DNA from: Candidatus Fermentibacterota bacterium | GTDB taxonomy: Bacteria > Fermentibacterota > Fermentibacteria > Fermentibacterales > JCC-6 | DNA length: 44,928 nt | Assembly: GCA_003646025.1 (NCBI GenBank) | Contig: QNDR01000008.1 | Location: 1-44,928 of the forward strand | Direction: 5' to 3' | Shown here: positions 24,496 to 32,783 of the stretch, piece by piece | Layout: each line of letters starts with the position of its first letter | Numbering within the stretch: the stretch's first letter is position 1 | The notes under the pieces: model-generated | The model's input: the letters and a program-made list of their open reading frames with translations, nothing else | What the model was told of the DNA's origin: nothing | Database searches by the model: none | Translations under genes and position numbers: made by a program

Positions 24496-25732
24496 AAAAC
24501 TCCACGCATCTGAGGTAGTCTGCCACAGATATACTTTCATCAATCGAGTGAAGAACCCCTATTCCCCTTTTCCCAAGGTGTACCGGCATAAACCTGTAGG
24601 TGTCCTGTGCAATCCTGGAATACCTTCTGGAATCGGTAGCTGCCGGGAAAACTCCGGTTCTGAACCTGGTTCCCTCCGGAATAACTTTCAGAACCGATTC
24701 TCTGAGTGCTGTCATATCCCTGGTGTTCACACTGGACACTGCTGAAGGTTCTGAAACACTTGCGTTATCAAGAAGTTCAACTGCTATGCCAAACGGCTCC
24801 ACGACCCTGGCAATGTGACGGAAAACCTCCGAAACCGAACTGCCGGGAGATGGTCTGGTGTTCACTGTAGCTTCCGCTGTCCCGGGAAGAATGTTCTCTT
24901 TGTACCCTCCAAAAATAACTGTAGGAGCTGCTGTAGTGGCGAGCCACCTGGAAGAACTTATTCCTTCAGGAACCTCTGCCTGGGGAAAAGAACTGTTTTC
25001 AAGAGCGACCAGACCTGCTGCGAGAACACCGATTGCAGTTCTCTGAGGCGGAACCGAAGAATGCCCCTGAACAGCTGTGGCAACAAGCCTGAAAGAGGCG
25101 TAACCTTTTTCCGCTACGGCTGGCTCTGCCGTAAATCCGCCATCTGAATCAGAGTAGATGTATCCGCCCTCATCCAGAACACTGCTGCAGACTACTCCTC
25201 TGGCAATCAGACTGTCTGTTATTGCCTGTGCACCGGAAAGACCTCCTACCTCCTCATCATGGCCGAAAGCCAGATAAACAGTTCGCTCCGGTTTGTATCC
25301 CCTGGTCAAAAGAAGGGAAACTGCTTCAAGCATACCACTGTAGCCGCACTTGTAATCAACTGTTCCTCTTCCCCATACCCTTTTGTTAAATACTTCACCA
25401 CCGAAAGGATCGTGGGTCCAGCTATCTGACCCGCCGGCAGGAACAACATCCTGATGGGCAGCGAGCATTACAGGTTCAAGGGTTCGGCTGCCTTCCCACT
25501 TCAGCAGAATTGAAGCGCCACCATGCAATTCCATTTCAAGAGAAGAAAATACCTGCGGCCAGGCTGCTGCGGAATATTCCCGCATCATATGAAAAGGCTC
25601 CAGAGAGAAACCCTCTGGAGCCGACACAGTTGGAAACTTTACAGTGGACGAAAACCGCTGTACAATATCGTTTTTGTCTTCAACTGAAAGCTGCAGCCTC
25701 ACGGCAGTAGCATCACCATCAGTTGGTAACAT
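24464..25732 (-). CDS. M20-family metallopeptidase (carboxypeptidase S / PM20D1-like)
   Basis: A 422-residue zinc-dependent amidohydrolase. The metal ligands are all visible: H93 and D95 (MLAAHQDVVPAG), D126 (GRGTVDYKCG), E160-E161 (GHDEEVGG), the acidic residue in SSVLDEGGY, and the late histidine in GVLHSIDESISV. A lid domain sits in the middle. The WTHDPFGGEV and DEEVGGLSGA patterns point to the CPS1/PM20D1 branch, acting on peptides or N-acyl amino acids. No signal peptide, so cytoplasmic. The ATG overlaps the stop of the upstream gene by 14 nt. Confidence 0.87.
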   Translation of the reverse strand: MLPTDGDATAVRLQLSVEDKNDIVQRFSSTVKFPTVSAPEGFSLEPFHMMREYSAAAWPQVFSSLEMELHGGASILLKWEGSRTLEPVMLAAHQDVVPAGGSDSWTHDPFGGEVFNKRVWGRGTVDYKCGYSGMLEAVSLLLTRGYKPERTVYLAFGHDEEVGGLSGAQAITDSLIARGVVCSSVLDEGGYIYSDSDGGFTAEPAVAEKGYASFRLVATAVQGHSSVPPQRTAIGVLAAGLVALENSSFPQAEVPEGISSSRWLATTAAPTVIFGGYKENILPGTAEATVNTRPSPGSSVSEVFRHIARVVEPFGIAVELLDNASVSEPSAVSSVNTRDMTALRESVLKVIPEGTRFRTGVFPAATDSRRYSRIAQDTYRFMPVHLGKRGIGVLHSIDESISVADYLRCVEFYAGYIARVSS

Positions 25733-26648
25733 TTACCCATTTGATGTTAAAGCCCTCATAACCCAGAGAATCAATTGCTACAGATACACTTTCCGCTATC
25801 TCCATGGCCTCGCCGAATGTGGACTCTGAGGGAAAAATCAGTGTAACGTAAACCGGCCTGCCGTCTGTATTCCTTCTTGAAATGGTTCTAACAGCCTGAT
25901 TCATTCCACTGTTGAACACCCTCTCGTCATACCGGTAACCGCTGGCAGGTTCCACTATATCCTTGTTAAACTCTTCTATCATTACCCTGAACCACTCATC
26001 GGTAAACAGAATCTTCAGTTCTACAGGCTGTACCTCGGTAGAATCTCTTACAACAGGAAGAATTGCCACTGCCATGTAGTCAGTTTCCGTTGAATCTGTC
26101 CAGGCATACAGCGAATCAGGAGAAAGCGATCTGAAATCGTTGCTGTTGATCTTCTGCAGCATGTAGTTAACAACAGGCTGAATAGACATGGAACCTCTTC
26201 CCAGGAAAGAAACGCCTGTACCTTCCGGAATAAGAGAAAGGTCCACGTTGGTTCTCGGGGCAGCCGAAGTTCCCTCGGCGTTGAACACGTAAACAATATC
26301 TGTTCCAAGCTGAATCGGGAGAGAATCAACAGGTATTTCAACCTCCATATCGTCAGCCGTTATCTCTACCTCCGGCTCATATTCAGCTCTGTCATAACTG
26401 CTTACAATATATACCGTGCCGGCAGCACCTATGAGAAACACCATAAGCCCGATAAGCCCACCTCTGCCTTTTCTTGTATAGGAAAGATCGGGAGCCTCTG
26501 TATTTTTTTCTTTCGTATCTTCCAGGGGTTTCTGCAGGGCAGCTCTCTGCAGCTTCATCGGGTCTGTCTGGGGTTCCAGACTGAATCCGCAGTTATCACA
26601 CTTTCCGGTATTCCGCCCGTTATCGTGGCCACAATTTCTACAGCGCAT
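25719..26648 (-). CDS. Zinc-ribbon membrane protein of unknown function
   Basis: A 309-residue protein I do not recognise as a named family. It begins with a zinc ribbon (MRCRNCGHDNGRNTGKCDNC, cysteines in two CxxC pairs), then a charged linker, one transmembrane helix at about 63-83 (GLIGLMVFLIGAAGTVYIV) and a 220-residue domain that should lie outside the cytoplasmic membrane. The last part (PVYVTLIFPSESTFGEAME) is faintly like ExbD/TolR-type periplasmic domains, which is weak. Its ATG overlaps the SurA-like gene's stop (TAATG), so the two are coupled and may both serve the envelope. Confidence 0.7.
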   Translation of the reverse strand: MRCRNCGHDNGRNTGKCDNCGFSLEPQTDPMKLQRAALQKPLEDTKEKNTEAPDLSYTRKGRGGLIGLMVFLIGAAGTVYIVSSYDRAEYEPEVEITADDMEVEIPVDSLPIQLGTDIVYVFNAEGTSAAPRTNVDLSLIPEGTGVSFLGRGSMSIQPVVNYMLQKINSNDFRSLSPDSLYAWTDSTETDYMAVAILPVVRDSTEVQPVELKILFTDEWFRVMIEEFNKDIVEPASGYRYDERVFNSGMNQAVRTISRRNTDGRPVYVTLIFPSESTFGEAMEIAESVSVAIDSLGYEGFNIKWVNVTN

Positions 26649-28330
26649 TAAATGACCTCCATTGAACTCTCGGTCTCTGAAGTGGAATCTGCTTCAAGGG
26701 GAACATAAAAGCTTTCAAAAAACTCCTGATCCACGTACAGATGATACTCTTCAGACAAACTGTCAACAAGAGCCTGTATCACACCGGTTTCTGCTCTCTG
26801 TCGAGCCTCTACAGTAACAAGATCCTTTATATCTTCGAAAGTTGCAACATGTTCATCCAGCACCGTTTCCAGACGGAACCAGAGTGCCGTAGTATCTGAC
26901 AGAGACACCACTGCTTCCTCTCCCGGGACGAGAGCCCATAGTAATTCTCTGTCATCCTCCGGAATCATTTCTCTTCTGAAGGGAATTGAAAGAGTCTCTT
27001 CCCCTTCGGCAACAACAGGAGGGAATGTTTCAAACTCTTCCTTTGCGGCAAGAACATCTCCACCGGAAGACATCATTTCCTGAGCTGCCTGTATTCTCTC
27101 TGTGTTTTTTAGAAAGAGCACATTAAATACGCGGCTCTCCGGGACTATATGATCATCACGAACTTCCAGGTAAATTTCGTTAAGGGTTGTGGAGTCCGGC
27201 TGAACTTCCGGTGAGATTATCACCTCGTAGTATTTATCAAGCAGGTTTTCCCAGTGTTTCGAGTTCAACTGTCTGGCAATATCAGGAGCTGTATCCAGCC
27301 CGAGAACTATTGCCTCTTCCATTTCTATATCGAACAGTGCAAGTCTTCTTGCGTAGTTGTCCAGCCACTGGAGGTTCTTCGTGTACCGAGGAAGATATCC
27401 TGGAAGTCCCTGAATATTTTCTGCAACAGAAAACAGATTTCTGGAGCCTCCGTCCCATGACACAACTTCCATTTCTTCCTCTTCAGGCAGGAATGCGCCA
27501 AATGAATATCCAAGAGAATCAGACCTCTCCTGCATGATGTTCAGGGCATCATAGTTAACCTGCACATGATATGCTGATTTCAGGCTGTCCTCAAGAAACT
27601 TCTTTCTTGTTTCCCGGGAACGGGCCAGAAGCATGGCACCAATTCTCTGTGAATCGCTCTCAAAAGGTTCAGGTTCATAGGTCCATGTTGAATCGATATG
27701 CAGCAGGCGCCATCCCAGTGTTACAGGGAAGGGACCTATAACATCGCCGGGTACTGCTGTTATCAGGTAAGGATAGTCCATTACATTGGAGAAATTTCTG
27801 TCATCCAGGGTTATTTTTCCCCGGGTCTGTCTGATGATCTCATCCATACCTATCTCCACGGCAAATCTCGACAGGTCTTCACCGTTTTTTACCATTGTGC
27901 AGACGCTGTCCGCAACCAGACTGTCTTCATGGTAGAAGCAGGTATAGCTGATCCCTGTACCCATTGTTTCCCAGAAATCTCTTACAACACCGCTGTCAAG
28001 CTCTACCTGATCAAGAGAGAAGGAGAGGTACTGTGCCTGCAGCAGTTCTCTTGACCGCTCATGAGTAAGTCTTACGACCTCTCTGTCTTCATCGAGTCCG
28101 AGATCAATGGCGTGACAGATAAACAGTTCACGCGCAATGATGTTTTCCTTGAAAATATCCACAGAGGTGGTATCACCACGGTACCTTTCGAACGATTCTG
28201 TTATATCTTCGGGAAATACTGCCCTGTCGCCAGCTGCGATAACCGCACCGTCTGGAACAGTTCCGGCATCACTGCCGCATGCTGATAAGACGATGATAAC
28301 AACGGTGGAAATCAACACAAAGGTTTTCAT
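26648..28330 (-). CDS. SurA/PpiC-like lipoprotein, putative periplasmic chaperone
   Basis: A 560-residue lipoprotein with lipobox LSAC (C18) after a short signal peptide. The N-terminal part (ITESFERYRGDTTSVDIFKE, then helices) resembles the SurA/PrsA chaperone region. About 150-215 resembles a parvulin domain (DLSRFAVEIGMDE then VPGDVIGPFPVTLGWRLLHI). A second, weaker parvulin-like part lies near 390-490 (VFNVLFLKN, IPFRREMIPEDDRELLWALV). Expected role: folding of outer-membrane or secreted proteins. It heads the operon with the zinc-ribbon protein, M20 peptidase and CDF transporter, and is divergent from the PBP4 gene. Confidence 0.72.
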   Translation of the reverse strand: MKTFVLISTVVIIVLSACGSDAGTVPDGAVIAAGDRAVFPEDITESFERYRGDTTSVDIFKENIIARELFICHAIDLGLDEDREVVRLTHERSRELLQAQYLSFSLDQVELDSGVVRDFWETMGTGISYTCFYHEDSLVADSVCTMVKNGEDLSRFAVEIGMDEIIRQTRGKITLDDRNFSNVMDYPYLITAVPGDVIGPFPVTLGWRLLHIDSTWTYEPEPFESDSQRIGAMLLARSRETRKKFLEDSLKSAYHVQVNYDALNIMQERSDSLGYSFGAFLPEEEEMEVVSWDGGSRNLFSVAENIQGLPGYLPRYTKNLQWLDNYARRLALFDIEMEEAIVLGLDTAPDIARQLNSKHWENLLDKYYEVIISPEVQPDSTTLNEIYLEVRDDHIVPESRVFNVLFLKNTERIQAAQEMMSSGGDVLAAKEEFETFPPVVAEGEETLSIPFRREMIPEDDRELLWALVPGEEAVVSLSDTTALWFRLETVLDEHVATFEDIKDLVTVEARQRAETGVIQALVDSLSEEYHLYVDQEFFESFYVPLEADSTSETESSMEVI

Positions 28331-28365
28331 CTAGGCAACTCCATTTTCTGTTTCTGTTATTCAGT

Positions 28366-28394
28366 TTTACAAGTACAGCCGATAGCATTATTGT
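28366..28394 (+). promoter_or_regulatory. Candidate promoter of the PBP4 gene
   Basis: TTTACA (28366-28371) and TATTGT (28389-28394) are spaced by 17 nt, 35 nt upstream of the start codon in the 99-bp divergent gap. Confidence 0.4.
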
Positions 28395-28429
28395 TACCCT
28401 TTCAATCCGAAATGTCAACAGGAGGTGAA

Positions 28430-29761
28430 ATGTTTTTTCAACTGTTTCTTCCGGTTGTTGTGTCGCTTCAATTGCTGCCGGCTGTACCGTCATCCTGGAG
28501 TTGCGGAATTTCAGCGGTAGACATGGTCACAGGAAGCGTACTGATTAGTACCAATGCAGAAACACCCTTCCGACCGGCAAGCACAGTGAAGGCGGTTACA
28601 ACCCTCACTGCGCTGAGCACCCTGGGACCATCGCACGTATACCACACCACGATTCAGGTTGATACCCTTCAGAACAGAATTTTTCTGGTGGGGTCCGGCG
28701 CCCCTCTGTTGTCAATTGAAGATGTAACAAGAGCCGCGATGGAGACTGCCGCTGCCCTGCCTCCAGGAACAGACTGGAGTCTGTATCTTGACCCCACGGC
28801 ACTTACAGGAGACTCACATCTTCCAGGCTGGGATGCCGCGGACTGGAACAGAACCTACTGTCCACCTGTAGAACCGCTGTGTATAGGTGACAATATCCTG
28901 GAAATTGTTGTTTCATCGGTAAGCGGAGTGATCAGAACATTCACTTACCCTCCGCTGCCAGATCTCCGTTTAACTGAACAAGTTACAACGACAAATACCC
29001 GGACATCGCTGGTGGTTACAGGGGGAAACTGGGAAACAGGAGAACCGGAAATGACAATTTCCGGAACCATTCAGAACGGTGATATCGAGGTTTTATACAA
29101 GCCGTTTGCCGGAGCTCCCGGTGAACTGGCCAGGGTACTGCAGGAAGAACTTGAAGAGTGGGGCGTTAACTGCACCTACACTGGTGTACAGCAAGCGGAT
29201 ACCGGATTGTACACAACTGCGGTTATGTACTCGGATCCACTGTGGATTATTCTTGGATCCATGAACAAATGGAGCAGAAACATCGTTGCGGAACAGGTGC
29301 TTAGAACTGTGGCAAACAATGTAACAGGAGAATCTGGTTCGACCAGAGCAGGCTGTGATATTTCCGGGGCTCTTCTTGACAGCCTTGTTCCTGGCGCCCA
29401 GGGCTGGCAGCTTGCCGACGGATCCGGGCTGTCCAGGCTGGATCTGCTAACGCCCGAACAACTGGTTGCCGTGTTTGTATCCGGAGCAGGCTCCCTGGAA
29501 TTCGGCCCGGAGTTTCTCGCTTCCTTTCCTGTGAACGGAACCGATGGTACCCTTTCAGGAAGAATGAGAGAACTGCCAGCCGGTGCCTTCAGAGGGAAAA
29601 CGGGGTCACTCAACGACACATGCACAATCGCAGGTATTCTCACCACTCACAGCGGCAGAACAGTGGCTCTGGCCATATTCCTTCAGTTTCCCAGAGGGCA
29701 GATATGGAGAGCCAGAGCCTGGCAGGATGAATACATACAGGGATTGTACTACACCATGTAA
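28430..29761 (+). CDS. dacB: D-alanyl-D-alanine carboxypeptidase/endopeptidase, PBP4 family (S13)
   Basis: A 443-residue exported peptidoglycan hydrolase that trims pentapeptides or cuts cross-links. The three active-site motifs are in order: SxxK as PASTVKA (S51, K54), SxN as GSMNKWSRN (S277, N279) and KTG as RGKTGSLND (K390). A signal peptide precedes (MFFQLFLPVVVSLQLLPAVP). The ATG at 28430 follows a near-perfect GGAGGTGA; an in-frame TTG-like start 39 nt earlier is less likely. It is shorter between SxxK and SxN than E. coli DacB but fits the bacterial family. One of two protein genes on the plus strand. Confidence 0.9.
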   Translation: MFFQLFLPVVVSLQLLPAVPSSWSCGISAVDMVTGSVLISTNAETPFRPASTVKAVTTLTALSTLGPSHVYHTTIQVDTLQNRIFLVGSGAPLLSIEDVTRAAMETAAALPPGTDWSLYLDPTALTGDSHLPGWDAADWNRTYCPPVEPLCIGDNILEIVVSSVSGVIRTFTYPPLPDLRLTEQVTTTNTRTSLVVTGGNWETGEPEMTISGTIQNGDIEVLYKPFAGAPGELARVLQEELEEWGVNCTYTGVQQADTGLYTTAVMYSDPLWIILGSMNKWSRNIVAEQVLRTVANNVTGESGSTRAGCDISGALLDSLVPGAQGWQLADGSGLSRLDLLTPEQLVAVFVSGAGSLEFGPEFLASFPVNGTDGTLSGRMRELPAGAFRGKTGSLNDTCTIAGILTTHSGRTVALAIFLQFPRGQIWRARAWQDEYIQGLYYTM

Positions 29762-29779
29762 GCATTTTTCCGAACAGGG

Positions 29780-30340
29780 TTACTTAACACGCTCCATGTA
29801 CTGACCGGTTCTGGTGTCAACCCTGATTTTTTCGCCCTCTTTTACGAACAGGGGAACCTGAACTACCACGCCTGTTTCCAGTGTAGCCGGCTTTGTTCCA
29901 CCTGTGGCGGTATCTCCTTTAAGCCCGGGATCCGATTTTGTAATAGAGAGTTCAACAAAATTCGGTGCTTCGACCATAATAGGCCGGCCCTCCACGGAAA
30001 GCACATCAATCTGACAGTTGTCCGTAAGAAAGTCCGATGCACTGCCAACCAGGTCTCCGGAAAGATCAATCTGCTCGTAAGTATCCGGATCCATAACTGT
30101 ATAGGAATCTTCTGTATGGTAAAGCAGCTGATAGGAGCGTCTTTCAAGCCGGACTTCCGTAACTTTCTCTCCAGCACGCCATGTTTTCTCGATAACCTTG
30201 CCCTGAACCACATCTTTCATCTTTGACCTGACAAAAGCGGCTCCCTTTCCGGGGTTCACGTGCTGAAACTCTGTAATCTGGAAATACCTGCCATCTATAT
30301 TCAGGACCATTCCTCTTCTGAAATCATTTGATGTTGCCAT
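29780..30340 (-). CDS. efp: Elongation factor P
   Basis: A 186-residue translation factor that relieves ribosomes stalled at proline runs. Three-domain EF-P layout and length; the loop that enters the peptidyl-transferase centre reads HVNPGKGAAFVR with lysine 32 at the tip, the residue modified in many bacteria. The C-terminal DTRTGQYMER is diagnostic. The ATG follows GGAGG. It lies 7 nt after aroQ and converges on the PBP4 gene 18 bp away. Confidence 0.96.
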   Translation of the reverse strand: MATSNDFRRGMVLNIDGRYFQITEFQHVNPGKGAAFVRSKMKDVVQGKVIEKTWRAGEKVTEVRLERRSYQLLYHTEDSYTVMDPDTYEQIDLSGDLVGSASDFLTDNCQIDVLSVEGRPIMVEAPNFVELSITKSDPGLKGDTATGGTKPATLETGVVVQVPLFVKEGEKIRVDTRTGQYMERVK

Positions 30341-30347
30341 TAATTGC

Positions 30348-30785
30348 TTACCTCCGCAGCAGTTCCCGTACTATATCAATTGCCGAAAAATACCCGTAAA
30401 TACCTGCTCCGGATACAACCACTCCGGCTCCTCCGGCTGTTAACATTCTGTGTCTGTAAGGTTCTCTTGTGTGTATCTGAGATATATGGATTTCCACAAC
30501 AGGCCCCTTAAAAGCCCGCATGGCATCAAGCACTGCAACCGATGTGTGTGAAAGACCTCCAGGGTTGATAATCAGTGCTTCACAGTTCAAAGAAGCTTTA
30601 TTCACCGCCGCCACAAGCTGACCTTCGGAATCATACTGCCCGAACACCACACCGAAACCCGCCTGCACACACCACTGTTTAAGTTTTGATTCCAGTTCCA
30701 CAGAAGATGTATTTCCATAAATCGCCGGCTCGCGAATTCCCAGTGACGCCAGGTTTGGTCCGTTGAAAACAGCGATATCGCTCAT
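30348..30785 (-). CDS. aroQ: Type II 3-dehydroquinate dehydratase
   Basis: A 145-residue shikimate-pathway enzyme converting 3-dehydroquinate to 3-dehydroshikimate. NGPNLASLGIREPAIYG carries the catalytic arginine and tyrosine, IINPGGLSHTS the asparagine and histidine, and VEIHISQIHTREPYRH the substrate-binding stretch. Two usual positions differ (NLASLG for NLNLLG, GGLSH for GAYTH), but the catalytic residues remain. The ATG overlaps the stop of the TPR gene (ATGA). Confidence 0.92.
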   Translation of the reverse strand: MSDIAVFNGPNLASLGIREPAIYGNTSSVELESKLKQWCVQAGFGVVFGQYDSEGQLVAAVNKASLNCEALIINPGGLSHTSVAVLDAMRAFKGPVVEIHISQIHTREPYRHRMLTAGGAGVVVSGAGIYGYFSAIDIVRELLRR

Positions 30786-31426
30786 TCGTCGTAGGCCGAC
30801 AGCCCCAGCTCCTCACACTCTTCCGCGGAAAACAGATTAAACAGACTTCTCGGGGCCCTGTTCTGAGGCTCCGCCGGCCTGCCCGGACCGGTTGAAGAAA
30901 CCTCCGTTCTACCGGTATCACCTGTTTTCTTCTGTGCAGCAAGTATGGAAGCCATTCTGCCTGTATCCGGATAGGAGACATCCTGCCCGGTAACCCTTGC
31001 CTCTCTCTCCGCTTCTTTCTTCTTCTCGCGGGATTTCTTCAGTAGGTCTTCTATTTCAGGGTCTCCCGGATATTCAAAAAGGTACTCTTCAAAAAGCTCA
31101 ATTGAACGATTCCAGTTTCCCTTTTCGTAATGAATCTCCGCAAGACTTCTGATGGCGATAAGATTGAGTGGATCAATTGAAATTACTTTCTCAAACACTT
31201 CAAGAGCTTCGTCATTAAGCTTTTCCTCGAGAGCGCACCTTCCAAAAACAACGTTGACTGAAATGTTGTCTGACCAGCTGCCCAACCCTTTTCTGGCAAC
31301 TTCCAGCGCCTCGGCATTTCTGCCTGAACGTCGAAGCTCTCCGGCCAGTCTTACACAAAGTGCCGGTGCCGGGCTGGAAAGCCACTTCTGATACAGATCC
31401 TGTATATCGTTCTCTTTGTGCGGCAC
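30782..31426 (-). CDS. Tetratricopeptide-repeat protein
   Basis: A 214-residue protein with about three TPR units in the first 130 residues (for example NAEALEVARKGLGSWSDN, DEALEVFEKVISIDPLNL and NWNRSIELFEEYLFEYPGD), then a charged, probably disordered tail. No signal peptide, so likely a cytoplasmic scaffold; the partner is unknown. GTG start at 31426 with AAGGAG ahead, 3 nt after the DUF4837 gene's stop, and overlapping aroQ by 4 nt. Confidence 0.8.
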   Translation of the reverse strand: MPHKENDIQDLYQKWLSSPAPALCVRLAGELRRSGRNAEALEVARKGLGSWSDNISVNVVFGRCALEEKLNDEALEVFEKVISIDPLNLIAIRSLAEIHYEKGNWNRSIELFEEYLFEYPGDPEIEDLLKKSREKKKEAEREARVTGQDVSYPDTGRMASILAAQKKTGDTGRTEVSSTGPGRPAEPQNRAPRSLFNLFSAEECEELGLSAYDE

Positions 31427-31429
31427 TTC

Positions 31430-32398
31430 CTACTCCTTACGAAATGTATCCATGATAATCCAGCCTTCGCGCAGGTAAGGTTCCTTCCTGTGACCGGGAT
31501 TATAAACCTCCATATCAAGAATATACCATACGCCGTCCAAGTCAAGAACCCTGGTTGTAAAAGAGCCGGCATTCAGGTACTCGGGGTTTCTCCAGACACC
31601 GGTGAGTTCCCACCCATGTAACCCATTTTTAACTACGCGAACTGCTGTTATTCTTGCTCTGTCAACCGAATCTGCAGATGCGTCACTGAAAAAGATTCTT
31701 GCCATGGCTTCCCGTGCCAGAATGGCATTTGTTTCTGTGAGTTCAGCGTCAGTGGTCAGTATCCTTATACTGAACAGAAGCAGACACTCTTCATCAGGCT
31801 GCCTCTGATACTGAATGAAACCGTCATCAGGGGACCAGATACGAACAAAATACGACTTTGGCACATTCAATGTGAAACCGAGTGCCTGCAGACTGTCCAT
31901 CCTTTCAGGCGAAGTCATGCTTGTACTCACAAAGCTTTCAAAAATGTAGCTGTTCATCTGATCATTGTATGCGCTTTCCAGCGTATCCGCCAGTCCGGAA
32001 GGAAGCTCAGGAGATGCCGGATCAACAACTACCCCGAAAACATGCTGATCAAGAGACCACACATCCTCACCTCTGTAAATACCGCTGTCTCCTGCTTGAA
32101 GTGCAGATGGTAGCAGATATGTATCTGAAGGATCAACGAGAAAAAGTATTGTTCTTCTGGTTTTCAGAGTTCCCTGGAACTCCGATATTCCTGCGAATGA
32201 GAAACTGAATACCTCTTCAGGATCTACAGTTTCAACAACCAGGTGAAGCTCCTGAAGACCACCCTGGTCAATGAAATCTGCAAGAGAATCACTATAGACA
32301 ACCAGCACACCGTTGATCGGACCGATTGATTCGTGTTTGCAGGAAACACTGAACAGCAGCGTAAAGGCCAATATACCCGGTATTAAGAACCTTTTCAT
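31430..32398 (-). CDS. DUF4837-family lipoprotein
   Basis: A 322-residue lipoprotein with signal peptide and lipobox FSVSC (C20). The body has the pattern of the DUF4837 family known mainly from Bacteroidota and relatives: an N-terminal VVVYSDSL-like start, a middle DVWSLDQHVFGVVV, and a late FVRIWSPDDGFIQY and GLHGWELTGVWRNPEYLNAG. Function unknown. It overlaps the DUF948 gene by 4 nt (ATGA). Confidence 0.75.
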   Translation of the reverse strand: MKRFLIPGILAFTLLFSVSCKHESIGPINGVLVVYSDSLADFIDQGGLQELHLVVETVDPEEVFSFSFAGISEFQGTLKTRRTILFLVDPSDTYLLPSALQAGDSGIYRGEDVWSLDQHVFGVVVDPASPELPSGLADTLESAYNDQMNSYIFESFVSTSMTSPERMDSLQALGFTLNVPKSYFVRIWSPDDGFIQYQRQPDEECLLLFSIRILTTDAELTETNAILAREAMARIFFSDASADSVDRARITAVRVVKNGLHGWELTGVWRNPEYLNAGSFTTRVLDLDGVWYILDMEVYNPGHRKEPYLREGWIIMDTFRKE

Positions 32399-32757
32399 TG
32401 TCTCCTGCTTCTCATTCTGTCAAACAGAGGTCTGGCAGCTTTCAGCGCGGATACAACCAGAGGCAGGTAGTTCACGGTTCCGCTTACCATGGCCGCAGCG
32501 CTCCCTGTGTTGATTCTGTTTGTAAAAACCCTTATTTCAGAAGCTGTCTGACCCACCTCATGTCCTGTTTTCTCTACTTCCTGAAGGGTATCGGAAATCA
32601 CCGGAGTGAGTCTGGACAGATCGCTTCTGATCTCGCCGAGTGTATCATCCATGGTTACCATGACCTTTTTGATTTTCCCGAAAAGCGAAAGAAGAACTCC
32701 TACTGCAACCCAGAAACTGCAAACCCCGATCAGAAGAACAATCGACGTGGCACTCAT
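32395..32757 (-). CDS. DUF948-like small membrane protein
   Basis: A 120-residue protein with one N-terminal transmembrane helix (IVLLIGVCSFWVAVGVLLSLF), then a long amphipathic helix with heptads (VMVTMDDTLGEIRSDLSRLT, VEKTGHEVGQTASEIRVFT), and a basic C-terminus. This is the DUF948 layout, found in envelope-associated proteins of unknown role. I chose the ATG at 32757, nine nt after GGGGGAG, over a GTG three codons earlier. First gene of the short operon that ends with efp. Confidence 0.75.
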   Translation of the reverse strand: MSATSIVLLIGVCSFWVAVGVLLSLFGKIKKVMVTMDDTLGEIRSDLSRLTPVISDTLQEVEKTGHEVGQTASEIRVFTNRINTGSAAAMVSGTVNYLPLVVSALKAARPLFDRMRSRRQ

Positions 32758-32783
32758 ATACTTCACTCCCCCTGAAGGCTGTT

